Below are positions 25,201 through 35,516 of a stretch of 64,000 nucleotides of DNA, one piece after another. The stretch lies in NCBI GenBank assembly GCA_963650915.1, contig CAVJMJ010000013.1, positions 1 to 64,000 of the forward strand. The letters run 5' to 3'. Every line of letters starts with the position of its first letter. Within the stretch, counting starts at the first letter, position 1. The notes beneath the pieces were generated by a model. That model had not been told where the DNA came from. It did no database searches and saw only the letters and a list, made by a program, of their open reading frames with translations. The DNA comes from UBA4636 sp963650915. GTDB lineage: Bacteria > Bacillota > Clostridia > Christensenellales > Borkfalkiaceae. The translations under genes were made by a program, and so were the position numbers.

Positions 25201-26037
25201 TGGAAAACAAAATCAAAGTTTTTGAGAATAAAGAGATCAGAACTCTTTGGAACGCCGATGAAGAAGAATGGTATTTTTCGGTCGTCGATATCGTCGGTGT
25301 TTTGACCGATAGTCCAAATCCTCGAAAGTATTGGTCTGTCCTCAAAACGAGGCTGAAAGCAGAAGGAAGTGAAGTGACTACAAATTGTAGTCAGTTGAAA
25401 ATGCTTGCCCCGGACGGAAAAATGCGAGAAACCGATTGCCTCGACACGAAAGGCGTTTTACGTCTTGTTCAGTCGATTCCGTCACCGAAAGCAGAGCCTT
25501 TCAAAATGTGGCTTGCCAAAGTGGGAAGCGAAAGGCTTGACGAAATAGCCGATCATGAAAAGGCAATACTTCGCGGTGCGGATTATTATAGGGCAAAAGG
25601 TTACACGGAAGGTTGGATAAATCAAAGACTTCAAACTATAGAAAATGCGTAAAAAACTGACCGACGAATGGAAAGAACGAGGTGTAGAGGAAGGAAAAGA
25701 ATGCGCAATTTTAACCGATGAAATGACCAAGGCTTGGAGCGGAATGTCCGTCAAAGAATACAAAGAACTCAAAGGCTTGAAGAAAGAAAACCCGAGAGAT
25801 AATATGACGGATATCGAACTCGTTTTGAATATGCTTGCCGAAGTTACGACAACGACGCTTTCAAAAAAGGAGCAACCGCAAACCTTTCAAGAAAATCGTT
25901 CGGTAGCAAAACGCGGAGGCAAATTTGCGGGAGACACCCGCAAACGATTTGAAGAAGAAATCGGAGGAAAGGTAATTTCTCCGCTTAACGCAAGCGATAA
26001 AAAGGCACTTGAAGTAAAAGATACAACCGACGAATAA
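25201..26037 (+). pseudogene. Second BRO-family gene, frameshifted by one extra A
   Basis: Close paralog of 11729-12574. The Bro-N half runs from ATG 25201 to TAA 25650-25652 (150 codons). The paralog reads ATAGAAATGCG where this copy reads ATAGAAAATGCG, so one inserted A causes the shift. The second half (MRKKLTDEWKERG to the end at 26037) is intact and begins with an ATG at 25645 that overlaps the first stop codon. Coupled restart could yield two separate domain proteins. Bro-N here differs around residues 37-70 (SPNPRKYWSVLKTRLKAEG), probably the DNA-recognition part, while the rest is almost identical. Confidence 0.8.
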
Positions 26038-26089
26038 ATATAATTTTTGTAATCGATAAGTTATGTAATCATCTATAAAAGGTATTCTT

Positions 26090-27823
26090 ATGATATTTTA
26101 TCCCGAATTTAATTTTGAGGGCGTTTTAAGCGAATATCCGAGACCTCAAAAAAAGAGGGAAAGTTATTTTTCTCTTAACGGCGAGTGGGATTATAAGTTT
26201 TCAAAAAGCCAAGACTTTGAAAAGGATTTCGACGGGAAAATCGTCGTTCCGTATTCGCCCGAAAGTAAGTTGTCGGGCGTAAACAGGCAACTTAAAAAAG
26301 ACGAAGTATTGCATTTAAAAAAGACCTTCGTATTGCCCGAAAATTTTAATATAGGCAGAGTTTTTTTATACGTCGGCGCATGCGACCAAACTTGCAAAGT
26401 TTATTTAAACGGAGAGTTTTTGTACGAAAACAATGACGGTTACACCGCTTTTTCCGTAGAACTTAAAAACGTAACCGATGGTGAAAATCTTCTTTACGTT
26501 ATCGTAAAAGACGACGCCGACAGCGACGTTTACGGTAGGGGAAAGCAAAAATACAAGTGCGGAGGTATTTGGTACACCGCCGTAAGCGGTATATGGAAGT
26601 CTTGTTTTTTGGAATCCGTGCCCGATTTTTATTGTGAAGATTTTTCTTACGATATTGATTTTGATAATAAAATTCTTACCATGTCGTGCAAGCTGAATTA
26701 CCCCGAAAAGTCCGCCTATGTGTCGATTATCGGCAAAAACGGAGAAGTTTTAAGCGGTGAAACGGTAGACGGAAAAGTAAGGTTTGACGTTAAAAATTTA
26801 AAACCCTGGACAACGGAAGACCCACAACTTTATACCGTGAAAATAAAAGCGGGTGAGGACGAAATTCAAAGTTACGTCGGCATAAGAAAGTTTTCCAAAA
26901 TTAAGATAAAAGATAAATGGTATTTTGCCGTCAATAATAAACCGATATTTTTCAGCGGGCTTCTCGACCAAGGTTATTTTTACGGCGGTATATACACGCC
27001 TAAGTCTAACAAAGATATGTTCGACGAACTTTTAAGCCTTAAAAAAATGGGTTTTAATATGCTTAGGAAACATATTAAAGTAGAGTCTGCGCTTTGGTAT
27101 TATTATTGCGACCTTTTGGGAATAGCCGTTTTTCAAGACATGATAAACGGCGGAAAACCTTATAAGTTTTTGAGAATCGCTTTGGCACCCTTTTTTAACT
27201 TACGGCTTAACGATAAAAATTACAAATCGATGGGGAGAGATAACGAAGCGTCGAGGAAGCAGTACGTCTATGAGGGCGAACGTATGATGAACGAACTTAA
27301 AAACGTAACTTCCATTTATCTGTATACGCCGTTTAACGAAGGGTGGGGACAGTTCGATTCCGTCGAAAATTATTTGCACTTTTCGGCTATCGACGGCTCA
27401 AAACTATACGACCACGCAAGCGGTTGGCAGGATAACGGTGCGGGCGATACTTTAAGTAAGCATATATATTTCAGAAAACTAAAAATGAAAAACGACGGGG
27501 AAAGAGTACTGTTTTTATCAGAGTTCGGAGGGTATTCTTTATACGTCAAAGGACACGTGTTTTCAAATAAAAAGTTCGGCTATAGGTCGTTTAACGGGCA
27601 AAAAAGCCTTGAAAAAGCCCTTGAAAATCTTTACCTTAAAGAAGTTTTGCCATTAATAAAAAAAGAGGGACTTTCGGGTATTTGTTATACTCAGGTAAGC
27701 GACGTCGAAGACGAAATCAACGGGCTGTTTACTTACGACAGAGTGTTAAAAATAGATCCCGATTTTATGCTTAAACTCAATCAAAAACTTTACGACGCTT
27801 TTTTAGAAAAAGTTACCGAATAA
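26090..27823 (+). CDS. Glycoside hydrolase family 2 enzyme (beta-galactosidase/glucuronidase type)
   Basis: 577 aa, cytoplasmic (no signal peptide). Jelly-roll sugar-binding domain about 25-180 (YFSLNGEWDYKF, CKVYLNGEFL), immunoglobulin-like domain about 185-275, then a TIM barrel. Acid/base E417 lies in FNEGWGQ and nucleophile E478 in FLSEFGGYS, the expected spacing of strands 4 and 7. Substrate cannot be read from sequence; it hydrolyses a beta-linked sugar. Shorter than LacZ because the C-terminal domains are missing. No sugar transporter or regulator is adjacent. Ribosome site weak (AAAGG). Confidence 0.88.
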   Translation: MIFYPEFNFEGVLSEYPRPQKKRESYFSLNGEWDYKFSKSQDFEKDFDGKIVVPYSPESKLSGVNRQLKKDEVLHLKKTFVLPENFNIGRVFLYVGACDQTCKVYLNGEFLYENNDGYTAFSVELKNVTDGENLLYVIVKDDADSDVYGRGKQKYKCGGIWYTAVSGIWKSCFLESVPDFYCEDFSYDIDFDNKILTMSCKLNYPEKSAYVSIIGKNGEVLSGETVDGKVRFDVKNLKPWTTEDPQLYTVKIKAGEDEIQSYVGIRKFSKIKIKDKWYFAVNNKPIFFSGLLDQGYFYGGIYTPKSNKDMFDELLSLKKMGFNMLRKHIKVESALWYYYCDLLGIAVFQDMINGGKPYKFLRIALAPFFNLRLNDKNYKSMGRDNEASRKQYVYEGERMMNELKNVTSIYLYTPFNEGWGQFDSVENYLHFSAIDGSKLYDHASGWQDNGAGDTLSKHIYFRKLKMKNDGERVLFLSEFGGYSLYVKGHVFSNKKFGYRSFNGQKSLEKALENLYLKEVLPLIKKEGLSGICYTQVSDVEDEINGLFTYDRVLKIDPDFMLKLNQKLYDAFLEKVTE

Positions 27824-27830
27824 TTTAATT

Positions 27831-27879
27831 AAAAAAGTCCGCCGAAAAGCCGAATAAACGGCTTATAGGCGGACTTTTT
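27831..27879. terminator. Composite bidirectional terminator with dispersed motif
   Basis: AAAAAGTCCGCC pairs with GGCGGACTTTTT, and inside it AAGCCG pairs with CGGCTT. The right half (27851-27879) is a copy of the dispersed motif also at 54035-54063, where CGAATAAACGGCTTATAG recurs exactly. Confidence 0.8.
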
Positions 27880-27971
27880 ATTGATTTTTCATAATTTTAC
27901 GTTATAATCTACTTGACATAATCGATTCATTACGACAGATTAATCGTAATCGATTTTTAATAATTAAACGG

Positions 27972-28679
27972 TTATACTCTTATAATTTCAAAAACGAAGT
28001 TTTTGGCGTATTTTTTTGCCTTTTTCAGGTCTTCATCGTTACGTATCGTCCAACAAATCAAGGGCAGACCGTTAGTTACTTTATCGGATATCGGCAAATC
28101 GTTTACCGAGTAGTGTATAAAGTCGGGCTTTACCAAAAAGTTTAGTGAAAGGTTTCTTACTATACGCCATTTAAGACCTTTTTTGTCGTTACCGCAACCG
28201 AGTTGTCCTCTTATGACTTCGGGTGCGAGTTTTTTTATTTTCAGCATTATTAAAGGATCGAAAGATTGAATAACGTATTCGCCTTTGTAATTTTTCAAAG
28301 CGTCGATAGTCAATTTTTCAACGCCTTTGTTTATTTGTTGTTTTATTTCAATAAGAAGAGGAACTTTTCCGTTTACCGTTTCCAAAAATTCCTTAAAAGT
28401 AGGTATTTTTTCGTTACCTATTTTAAGTTCCTTAATTTCCGCCGAGGTAAGAGTGCGGATATCTTTATCCACGCCCGTCATACGTTTAAGGTTGTCGTCG
28501 TGGAAACAAAAAAGTTCTCCGTCCGTAGACATTTGAATATCCATTTCGATGGGACAGCCGTAATCGACGGCTTTTTTATATGCCGAAATAGAGTTTTCCG
28601 GTGCGGTTTCGTCCCACAAACCTCTGTGTGCGATGGGGCGGGTTAAAACCCAATCGGTCGAACTTAATCTTGATTTCAT
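27972..28679 (-). CDS. ugpQ: Glycerophosphodiester phosphodiesterase
   Basis: Hydrolyses glycerophosphodiesters from lipid turnover to glycerol-3-phosphate and an alcohol. 235 aa, no signal peptide, so cytoplasmic. GDPD signature present: IAHRGLWDETAPENS (catalytic His and Glu), IEMDIQMSTDGELFCFHDDN (metal-binding Glu/Asp and second catalytic His), then LLIEIK and VIQSFD. Transcribed alone, convergent with the GH2 gene and divergent from lepA. Symbol assigned by family; orthology not tested. Confidence 0.88.
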   Translation of the reverse strand: MKSRLSSTDWVLTRPIAHRGLWDETAPENSISAYKKAVDYGCPIEMDIQMSTDGELFCFHDDNLKRMTGVDKDIRTLTSAEIKELKIGNEKIPTFKEFLETVNGKVPLLIEIKQQINKGVEKLTIDALKNYKGEYVIQSFDPLIMLKIKKLAPEVIRGQLGCGNDKKGLKWRIVRNLSLNFLVKPDFIHYSVNDLPISDKVTNGLPLICWTIRNDEDLKKAKKYAKNFVFEIIRV

Positions 28680-28830
28680 GTAAAAACCCTTCTTTGTTTT
28701 TTATTAATTATAACGCCGTAAAAAAAACTTTGCAACAAATTTTAGCGACAATTCGCTTTTTACACAAACAATTCGATGCGGATAATAAAATTTACCCCTA
28801 AAAATTCGGTAAAAAATCGCCCTTAATAAC

Positions 28831-28859
28831 TTGCTTTAACGGGTAAAATAATATATACT
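28831..28859 (+). promoter_or_regulatory. Promoter of lepA
   Basis: TTGCTT (28831-28836), 17-bp spacer, TATACT (28854-28859), 30 bp before the start codon. Confidence 0.65.
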
Positions 28860-28888
28860 TATATCTAAGAAATTATAATAGGGACAGT

Positions 28889-30700
28889 ATGGCAAAAACC
28901 GTAAAAAACAACATTCGCAACTTTTGCATTATAGCGCACATCGACCACGGAAAATCCACTTTAGCCGACCGCCTTTTGGAAATGACGGGGCAAGTTTCCG
29001 CACGCGATATGGAAAATCAACTTCTCGATTCCATGGATTTGGAACGTGAAAGGGGCATAACCATAAAACTTACGCCGGTAAGAATGTATTACACCGCAAA
29101 AGACGGCGAGGAATATATTTTTAATCTTATCGATACGCCGGGGCACGTTGACTTTTCCTACGAAGTGTCAAGGTCTCTTGCGGCGTGCGAGGGGGCTATT
29201 TTAATCGTTGACGCATCACAAGGCGTACAAGCCCAAACACTTGCAAACGTTTACCTTGCCCTCGATAACGACCTTGAAATTTTACCCGTCATAAACAAAA
29301 TAGACCTTGCTTCCGCAGACGTAGACGGAACGAAAGCCGAGATAGAAGAAACTATCGGCTTGGACTGTTCCCGCGCACCTTTGATTTCGGCAAAAAACGG
29401 CATAAACATAGAGGAAGTTTTGGAAAAAATAATAACCGATCTTCCCGCCCCTTCTTGCGACGACGAAGCACCTTTAAAAGCACTTATTTTCGATTCTTAC
29501 TACGACAATTTTAAGGGCGTAATTTTATTCGTCAGGATAAAGGACGGTACCGTCAAAGTCGGCACTAAAATCAAAACTTTCAAGTCGGACAAGGTTTTTG
29601 AGGTTACCGAAGTAGGAACTTTCAGCCCCAACCTTACGCCGAGGTCGATATTGACGTCGGGCGAAGTCGGTTATATAGCGGCAAGCATAAAAACCATTCA
29701 AGATACGAGGGTAGGCGATACGGTTACCGACGCCGACAACCCCGCTAAAGAACCTCTCCCCGGCTACAAGGAAGCCCTTCCCGTAGTGTTTTCGGGTATT
29801 TATCCGTTAGACGGGTCTAAGTTTAACGACTTAAAGGACGCCATTTCAAAACTGAAATTAAACGACGCTTCTTTAACGTTTGAAGCGGAGAATTCCATGG
29901 CGTTGGGCTTCGGGTTTCGTTGCGGTTTTTTAGGGCTTTTGCACATGGAAATCGTTCAACAAAGAATAGAAAGGGAATTCGACCTCGAAATCATTACGAC
30001 GGCACCGAGCGTTTCCTATAAAGTTTACAAAACCGACGGCACAATGCTTATGGTCGAAAACCCGTCTAAACTTCCCGAACCCGATAAAATCGATTACATG
30101 GAAGAGCCTATAATCGAAGCAAACATATACACTCCGCCCGACTACGTCGGACCTATTATGGATTTATGTCAGGAAAAACGCGGTGTGTTTTACGATATGA
30201 CCTATATCGACTCCAAAAGGGTAAGACTTTTGTATAAATTACCATTAAACGAAATAATTTTCGACTTTTTCGACGGCTTAAAGTCGAGAACGCGCGGTTA
30301 CGCTTCCTTTGACTACGAACTCAAAGGTTACGAAAAGAGCGATCTCGTAAAACTCGACATGTACCTAAACGGCGATATTTGCGACGCCTTAGCCATAATC
30401 GTTCATAGAGAAAAGGCTTACGCAAGAGGGCGCGCCATAGCCGAAAGATTAAAAGAAGTAATTCCTCGTCAAATGTTCGAAATCCCCATTCAGGCTGCAA
30501 TCGGCGGTAAAATCATTGCAAGGGAAACGGTAAAAGCGTTACGCAAAGACGTACTTGCAAAATGTTACGGCGGTGACATTACGAGAAAGAAGAAACTTTT
30601 GGAAAAGCAAAAAGAAGGTAAAAAGAAGATGCGTAAACTCGGTACGGTGGAGATTCCTTCGGAAGCGTTTATGTCTATTCTTAAAATCGATAGCGAATAA
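28889..30700 (+). CDS. lepA: Elongation factor 4 (LepA)
   Basis: Ribosome-binding GTPase that remodels or back-translocates stalled ribosomes and aids subunit assembly. 603 aa, full length. G1 AHIDHGKSTL, G3 DTPGHVDFSYE, G4 NKIDLASAD are all canonical. The C-terminal LepA-specific domain is present (RHKEK-like basic end: ARETVKALRKDVLAKCYGGD, then KKKLLEKQKEGKKKMRKLG). Terminator follows directly. Upstream promoter matches sigma-A consensus closely. Confidence 0.97.
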   Translation: MAKTVKNNIRNFCIIAHIDHGKSTLADRLLEMTGQVSARDMENQLLDSMDLERERGITIKLTPVRMYYTAKDGEEYIFNLIDTPGHVDFSYEVSRSLAACEGAILIVDASQGVQAQTLANVYLALDNDLEILPVINKIDLASADVDGTKAEIEETIGLDCSRAPLISAKNGINIEEVLEKIITDLPAPSCDDEAPLKALIFDSYYDNFKGVILFVRIKDGTVKVGTKIKTFKSDKVFEVTEVGTFSPNLTPRSILTSGEVGYIAASIKTIQDTRVGDTVTDADNPAKEPLPGYKEALPVVFSGIYPLDGSKFNDLKDAISKLKLNDASLTFEAENSMALGFGFRCGFLGLLHMEIVQQRIEREFDLEIITTAPSVSYKVYKTDGTMLMVENPSKLPEPDKIDYMEEPIIEANIYTPPDYVGPIMDLCQEKRGVFYDMTYIDSKRVRLLYKLPLNEIIFDFFDGLKSRTRGYASFDYELKGYEKSDLVKLDMYLNGDICDALAIIVHREKAYARGRAIAERLKEVIPRQMFEIPIQAAIGGKIIARETVKALRKDVLAKCYGGDITRKKKLLEKQKEGKKKMRKLGTVEIPSEAFMSILKIDSE

Positions 30701-30734
30701 AAGTGCCTCTATAATACCGAAAACGGCACTTTTT
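30699..30734 (+). terminator. Terminator between lepA and hemW
   Basis: AAAAGTGCC (30699-30707) pairs with GGCACTTTT (30725-30733) plus a further T. Some read-through into hemW is likely, since no separate promoter is evident in the 22 bp that follow. Confidence 0.75.
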
Positions 30735-30756
30735 CAAAAAAATAAGAGAAAAAATC

Positions 30757-31866
30757 ATGGCAGGCATTTACGTACACGTTCCATTTTGCAAACAAAAATG
30801 CACTTATTGCGACTTTGCTTCATACCCTCGCGAAATCCGGAAAGCGGAATTATATTTCGGGCTTTTATATAAAGAGGGAAAAAGTCGCAGTATGGAACTT
30901 AAAAACAAAACTTTCGACACCGTTTATTTCGGCGGAGGAACTCCTTCATTTGTCGACCCGAAGTTTATTTTGGGTTGTATGAGGCTTTTTAAGCAATATT
31001 ATAACTTATCCGAAAACGCCGAAGTTACTTTGGAAGTAAACCCCGGGACGATTGACAGAAACAAACTGCGCGTTTACAAAGAGGCGGGTATAAATCGCTT
31101 CAGTATAGGGCTTCAAACTGCCGACGACGGCATGCTAAAAAGCCTTAACCGCATACACACTACCGAAGACTTCGTCCGCGCAACCGAAATTTTAAAAGGT
31201 TACAATTTCAGCGTAGACGTAATGATAGGGCTTCCCGACCAAACTCTCGAAAAGGTGAAAAAGACAATCGATTTGGCTATAAGTTGCGGGGCAAAGCACC
31301 TTTCGGTATACGCCTTAAAGCCCGAAGAAGGCACGCCGATGTATTCAAAATATTTAAACGGAGATCTTCCCGACGGAGATACCGTTGCGGACTTTTACGA
31401 TTTCACGGTATCATATTTGAAAGAAAGGGGCTTTTACCGTTACGAAGTATCTAATTTTGCAATGCCCGATTTTGAGTCCAAGCACAACCTTAATTATTGG
31501 AAGCGTGGCGAATACATAGGTTTGGGCGTGTCGGCTTCCTCGTTTATAAACGGAAGGCGGTTTACCAACACCGAATCCATCGACGAGTACGTGCATTGTC
31601 TTTTAAACGATAAGTACGCCGAAGTTTTCAGCGAAAACATTGAGGGAGCGGAAGCAAAATTCGAATACGTCATGCTTGCGTTAAGGACTTGTTACGGCGT
31701 AAATTTTAAAGAATACAAAGACGCTTTCGGCAGTGATTTTTATCAAGATTTTAAAACTAAACTTCCGCCGATAGTCAAGTATTTGGACGTGACCGATAAG
31801 GCTGTAAAAATAAAGGACGAATACCTTTACGTTCAAAACGAAATTATAATCAATTTAATGGATTAA
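30757..31866 (+). CDS. hemW: Radical SAM heme chaperone HemW
   Basis: Radical SAM protein related to oxygen-independent coproporphyrinogen oxidase; HemW proteins bind heme and pass it to apoproteins. 369 aa. The cluster-binding cysteines are C11, C15 and C18 (FCKQKCTYCDF) and the SAM motif is FGGGTPS. The fourth cysteine typical of true HemN (CxxxCxxCxC) is replaced by Phe-Ala, which argues for HemW over HemN. HemW-type C-terminal part includes HNLNYWKRGEYIGLGVSA. Follows lepA as in many Bacillota. Confidence 0.93.
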   Translation: MAGIYVHVPFCKQKCTYCDFASYPREIRKAELYFGLLYKEGKSRSMELKNKTFDTVYFGGGTPSFVDPKFILGCMRLFKQYYNLSENAEVTLEVNPGTIDRNKLRVYKEAGINRFSIGLQTADDGMLKSLNRIHTTEDFVRATEILKGYNFSVDVMIGLPDQTLEKVKKTIDLAISCGAKHLSVYALKPEEGTPMYSKYLNGDLPDGDTVADFYDFTVSYLKERGFYRYEVSNFAMPDFESKHNLNYWKRGEYIGLGVSASSFINGRRFTNTESIDEYVHCLLNDKYAEVFSENIEGAEAKFEYVMLALRTCYGVNFKEYKDAFGSDFYQDFKTKLPPIVKYLDVTDKAVKIKDEYLYVQNEIIINLMD

Positions 31867-31870
31867 AGGG

Positions 31871-31897
31871 CGAAAACCGACTTATAGACCGACTTTT
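31871..31897 (+). repeat. Copy of the dispersed motif between hemW and dnaE
   Basis: CGAAAACCGACTTATAGACCGACTTTT, close to the 54035 copy but in a spacer without a matching left arm, so not an obvious terminator here. Confidence 0.45.
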
Positions 31898-31931
31898 GCC
31901 TAAAAAACATCAAAAAAAAGGGTGAAGGATA

Positions 31932-34900
31932 ATGACAGATTTCGTACATTTACACGTGCATACCGAATACAGCATCTTGGACGGTGCTTGCAAGGTAGAA
32001 AAAATATTTCCGAGGTTAAAAGAGATAGGGCAGAATGCCATAGCCATAACCGATCACGGGAACATGTACGCTACCTTATATTTTGCCGAAGAAGCAAAAA
32101 AAGCGGGAATAAAACCCATTATCGGTTGCGAAATGTATATGTGTGAAAACATGTACGATAAGAGCGGAGGAAACGGCAACGGCAGTTACGACCACCTTAT
32201 TTTGCTTTGCAAAACCAAACAAGGTTATAAGAACCTGATTTTGCTCGATTCCGACGCCTACGTGGACGGGTTTTACTACAAACCGAGAAGCGATTACGAA
32301 CATTTAAAAGGGCATACCGAGGGGTTGATTTGTCTGTCCGCATGTCTTGCGGGTAAACTTCCGAAATTGCTTCTTTCGGGCAATTACGAAGCCGCCTATC
32401 GCCACGCCAAAGAGATGAAGGAACTTTTCGGCGATGACTATTACATCGAACTTCAAGACCACGGCTTAAAAGAACAAAAGCAGGTAAACCCGTTGCTTAT
32501 AAAAATAGCGAGGGAATTAAATATAGGGCTCGTAGTTACCAACGACGCCCATTACATCAAAAAAGAGGACGCTAAAATTCAAGAGGTTATGCTTTGCATA
32601 AACACCAAACGCACGATGGACGATCCTAACCACATGCGCTTTGAAACCGACGAATTTTACCTAAAAGACGGGGACGAAATGGCAAGTTTGTTCCCCGATA
32701 TACCCGAAGCCGTTTTAAACACGAGGGTAATTGCCGACAAGTGTAGCAGTGAAATTTTCGACCTTAACGCCAAATGCGAACCCGTAAGGGATAAAACGCT
32801 TACCCCGGGGTACGTTCCCGCCGACGGCACTACCCCTTACGTTTTCTTAAAGGGTATAGCCGAAAAAGGTTTGCACGAACGTTACGACGTAATAACCCCG
32901 GAAATTCGCGAAAGATTCGATTACGAACTTTCCACCATCAGCGATATGGGGTATCTCGAATATTACCTTATCGTTTGGGACTATATTAACTGGGCAAAAG
33001 AACACGGCATTCCCGTAGGTGCGGGAAGAGGCAGCGGTGTTTCGAGCATTATTGCCTATTCGATGGGCATAACCGACGTAGAACCACTTCAATACGACTT
33101 AATCTTTGAAAGATTTTTAAACCGCGAAAGGGTATCGATGCCCGATTTCGACGTCGACTTTTGCACCGAAAGACGGCAGGAAGTAATAGAATACGTTCGC
33201 GGAAAATACGGTAGCGACAACGTTGCGCAAATAGTAACTTTCGGTACTATGGCATCTAAAGCCGCAATAAAAGACGTTGCAAGGGTGTTTAACGTTCCCT
33301 TTAACGAAGTCAACAGGATAACGAAGCTTATAGACTTCGGCAACACCATAGCCCAAAGCCTCGGGCTGGAACTTAAAGATAAGGTAAACGTAGGCTCTAA
33401 AGAATTAAAGGAAATTTACGATTCCGACGAAAGTTTAAGAAACGTTATAGATATAGCAATGAAACTCGAAGGCATGCCGAGGAATATTTCCATGCACGCC
33501 GCAGGCGTAGTTATCTGTAACAAAGTCATAAAAGAAAACGTACCCCTCGCAAGATCGGGCGAGGATATCGTTACCCAGTTCGACATGAAAGAAATCGAAC
33601 AACTGGGCATGCTCAAAATGGACTTTTTGGCGTTAAAAACTCTTACCGACGTTAAAAAGTGTAACGATTACATTTTAGAAGATTACGGAATCAAAATAGA
33701 CTTCAGAAAAATCGGTTATAACGAAAAAGTAGCCTTCGACCTTATATCGTCGGGTGATACCGACGCAGTCTTCCAACTCGAATCGGGCGGGATGAAACGA
33801 TTCATGCGTGATCTTAAACCGACCAATCTCGAAGACATCATCGCAGGTATATCGCTGTTTAGACCCGGCCCCATGAAGGCTATTCCGCAGTACGTGCGGT
33901 TTAAAAATCATCCCGAAGAAATGACCTATAAACACCCCCTTTTGGAGTCCATTTTAAAGGTTACTTACGGCACCATAATTTATCAGGAACAGGTTATGGC
34001 TATCGTGCAAAAACTTGCGGGGTATTCTTTGGGACAAGCCGACATTATTCGTCGTGCCATGGGTAAAAAGAACGTCGAAGAAATGAAGCGTCAGCGTCAA
34101 AAATTCATTTACGGCGAAAAAGACGAAAACGGCAACGTAATAATCGAAGGGGCGCTGTCAAGAGGGGTTCCCGCAGAGGTTGCCGCCGATATTTTCGACG
34201 AAATGGCGGACTTTGCAAAATACGCTTTTAATAAATCGCACGCTGCGGCTTACGCCGTTTTGGCATACCAGACGGCTTACCTTAAAGCCCTGTACCCTCA
34301 GGAGTTCTTGGCTGCCATTTTAAACAACCGTATAGACAATATCGACGAAATAACCAAGTACGTAATGTATCTTAAAGAAAGAAACATCAAGGTACTTGCA
34401 CCCGACATAAACAAGTCCAAGCAGTACTTTTCGGTCGAAAACAAATGCGTAAGAATAGGGCTTGTGGCAATTAAAAACGTCGGACACGCCGCAATGGATT
34501 CGATAGTCGACGAAAGGACTAAAAACGGTCCCTTTACTTCCTTTGAAAACTTTATGTCGCGCGTCGACGTAAAAGCCCTCAACAAGCGCATGGTGGAAAA
34601 CCTTATTTACGCAGGGGCTTTCGATTGCTTTAAAATCGAACGTTCCAAACTTATTTGCGTAACCGAGTCGCTCATCGAAAGGGCGGCGGTAATAGCAAAA
34701 GAAAGAGAGAGTTCGCAGATAAGCTTTTTCGGCACCGTTTTAGAGGAAACCAACCTCGAAGTTACCTATCCCGACGTAAAAGAGTACGATAACAAAACCA
34801 AACTTTTGCACGAAAAGGAGGTTTTGGGCGTTTATATTTCCGGGCATCCTTTGGAAGGACATATGGAAGAATTTAAAAAATACGGTTTTTCCTGCGTGCA

Positions 34901-35516
34901 ACTTTCCGATTACGAAGAGGACGAGGACGGAAACAGAACCTATCCGTCGCTTAAAGAGGGCGAACCCGTTACCATGGGCGGTATGATAGGAAGTTTTGCC
35001 AAAAAAACGACCAAATCGGGACAAAGTATGGCAATAGTTTTCATAGAAGACGTTTACGGCACCATAGAAGCCGTAATGTTTCCCAAAGTTTACGAAAGGT
35101 ACAAAGACAGGCTTGAAAACGAGGCTATAGTCGAGGTTAAAGGAAAACTTCAAATTCGCGACGGCGAAAAGCCGAACATAGTTGTCGATAAAATAGAACT
35201 TATCGAAGAAAAGCCCGCCGATACGCCCGATATCGCCCAAAACGCAGTTGAATTTTCGGCACCCTTCATGCAAAACAAATCACACGAAGAAAAGCCGAAG
35301 GAAGAAAAGAAATACCTCGTTATTTACCTTAACGGCGCGGATAAAGAATGCCGTGAAGACATTCTCGAAATATTGCAAAGTTACCCCGGCGATATACCCG
35401 TTTACTTCAAAATAGACGGAACCAATTATTTTACCAACTGTCATTGTCGTAACTCCAAGGGGCTTTACCACGAACTTTGCGCTTTTATTGACGGCGAAAA
35501 CGTAAAGTTTATGTAA
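31932..35516 (+). CDS. dnaE: DNA polymerase III subunit alpha (DnaE)
   Basis: Replicative polymerase, 1194 aa. N-terminal PHP domain (HLHVHTEYSILDGA, then ITDHGNM), polymerase core with catalytic Asp405 and Asp407 in PDFDVDF and the third acidic site further on, fingers and little finger, helix-hairpin-helix, OB fold at about 1000-1100 (GGMIGSFAKKTTKSGQSM) and a C-terminal tail. In clostridia DnaE acts with PolC, which lies elsewhere. The ATG at 31932 follows GGTGAAGG. Probably transcribed with hemW or from a promoter in the 65-bp gap. Confidence 0.97.
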   Translation: MTDFVHLHVHTEYSILDGACKVEKIFPRLKEIGQNAIAITDHGNMYATLYFAEEAKKAGIKPIIGCEMYMCENMYDKSGGNGNGSYDHLILLCKTKQGYKNLILLDSDAYVDGFYYKPRSDYEHLKGHTEGLICLSACLAGKLPKLLLSGNYEAAYRHAKEMKELFGDDYYIELQDHGLKEQKQVNPLLIKIARELNIGLVVTNDAHYIKKEDAKIQEVMLCINTKRTMDDPNHMRFETDEFYLKDGDEMASLFPDIPEAVLNTRVIADKCSSEIFDLNAKCEPVRDKTLTPGYVPADGTTPYVFLKGIAEKGLHERYDVITPEIRERFDYELSTISDMGYLEYYLIVWDYINWAKEHGIPVGAGRGSGVSSIIAYSMGITDVEPLQYDLIFERFLNRERVSMPDFDVDFCTERRQEVIEYVRGKYGSDNVAQIVTFGTMASKAAIKDVARVFNVPFNEVNRITKLIDFGNTIAQSLGLELKDKVNVGSKELKEIYDSDESLRNVIDIAMKLEGMPRNISMHAAGVVICNKVIKENVPLARSGEDIVTQFDMKEIEQLGMLKMDFLALKTLTDVKKCNDYILEDYGIKIDFRKIGYNEKVAFDLISSGDTDAVFQLESGGMKRFMRDLKPTNLEDIIAGISLFRPGPMKAIPQYVRFKNHPEEMTYKHPLLESILKVTYGTIIYQEQVMAIVQKLAGYSLGQADIIRRAMGKKNVEEMKRQRQKFIYGEKDENGNVIIEGALSRGVPAEVAADIFDEMADFAKYAFNKSHAAAYAVLAYQTAYLKALYPQEFLAAILNNRIDNIDEITKYVMYLKERNIKVLAPDINKSKQYFSVENKCVRIGLVAIKNVGHAAMDSIVDERTKNGPFTSFENFMSRVDVKALNKRMVENLIYAGAFDCFKIERSKLICVTESLIERAAVIAKERESSQISFFGTVLEETNLEVTYPDVKEYDNKTKLLHEKEVLGVYISGHPLEGHMEEFKKYGFSCVQLSDYEEDEDGNRTYPSLKEGEPVTMGGMIGSFAKKTTKSGQSMAIVFIEDVYGTIEAVMFPKVYERYKDRLENEAIVEVKGKLQIRDGEKPNIVVDKIELIEEKPADTPDIAQNAVEFSAPFMQNKSHEEKPKEEKKYLVIYLNGADKECREDILEILQSYPGDIPVYFKIDGTNYFTNCHCRNSKGLYHELCAFIDGENVKFM

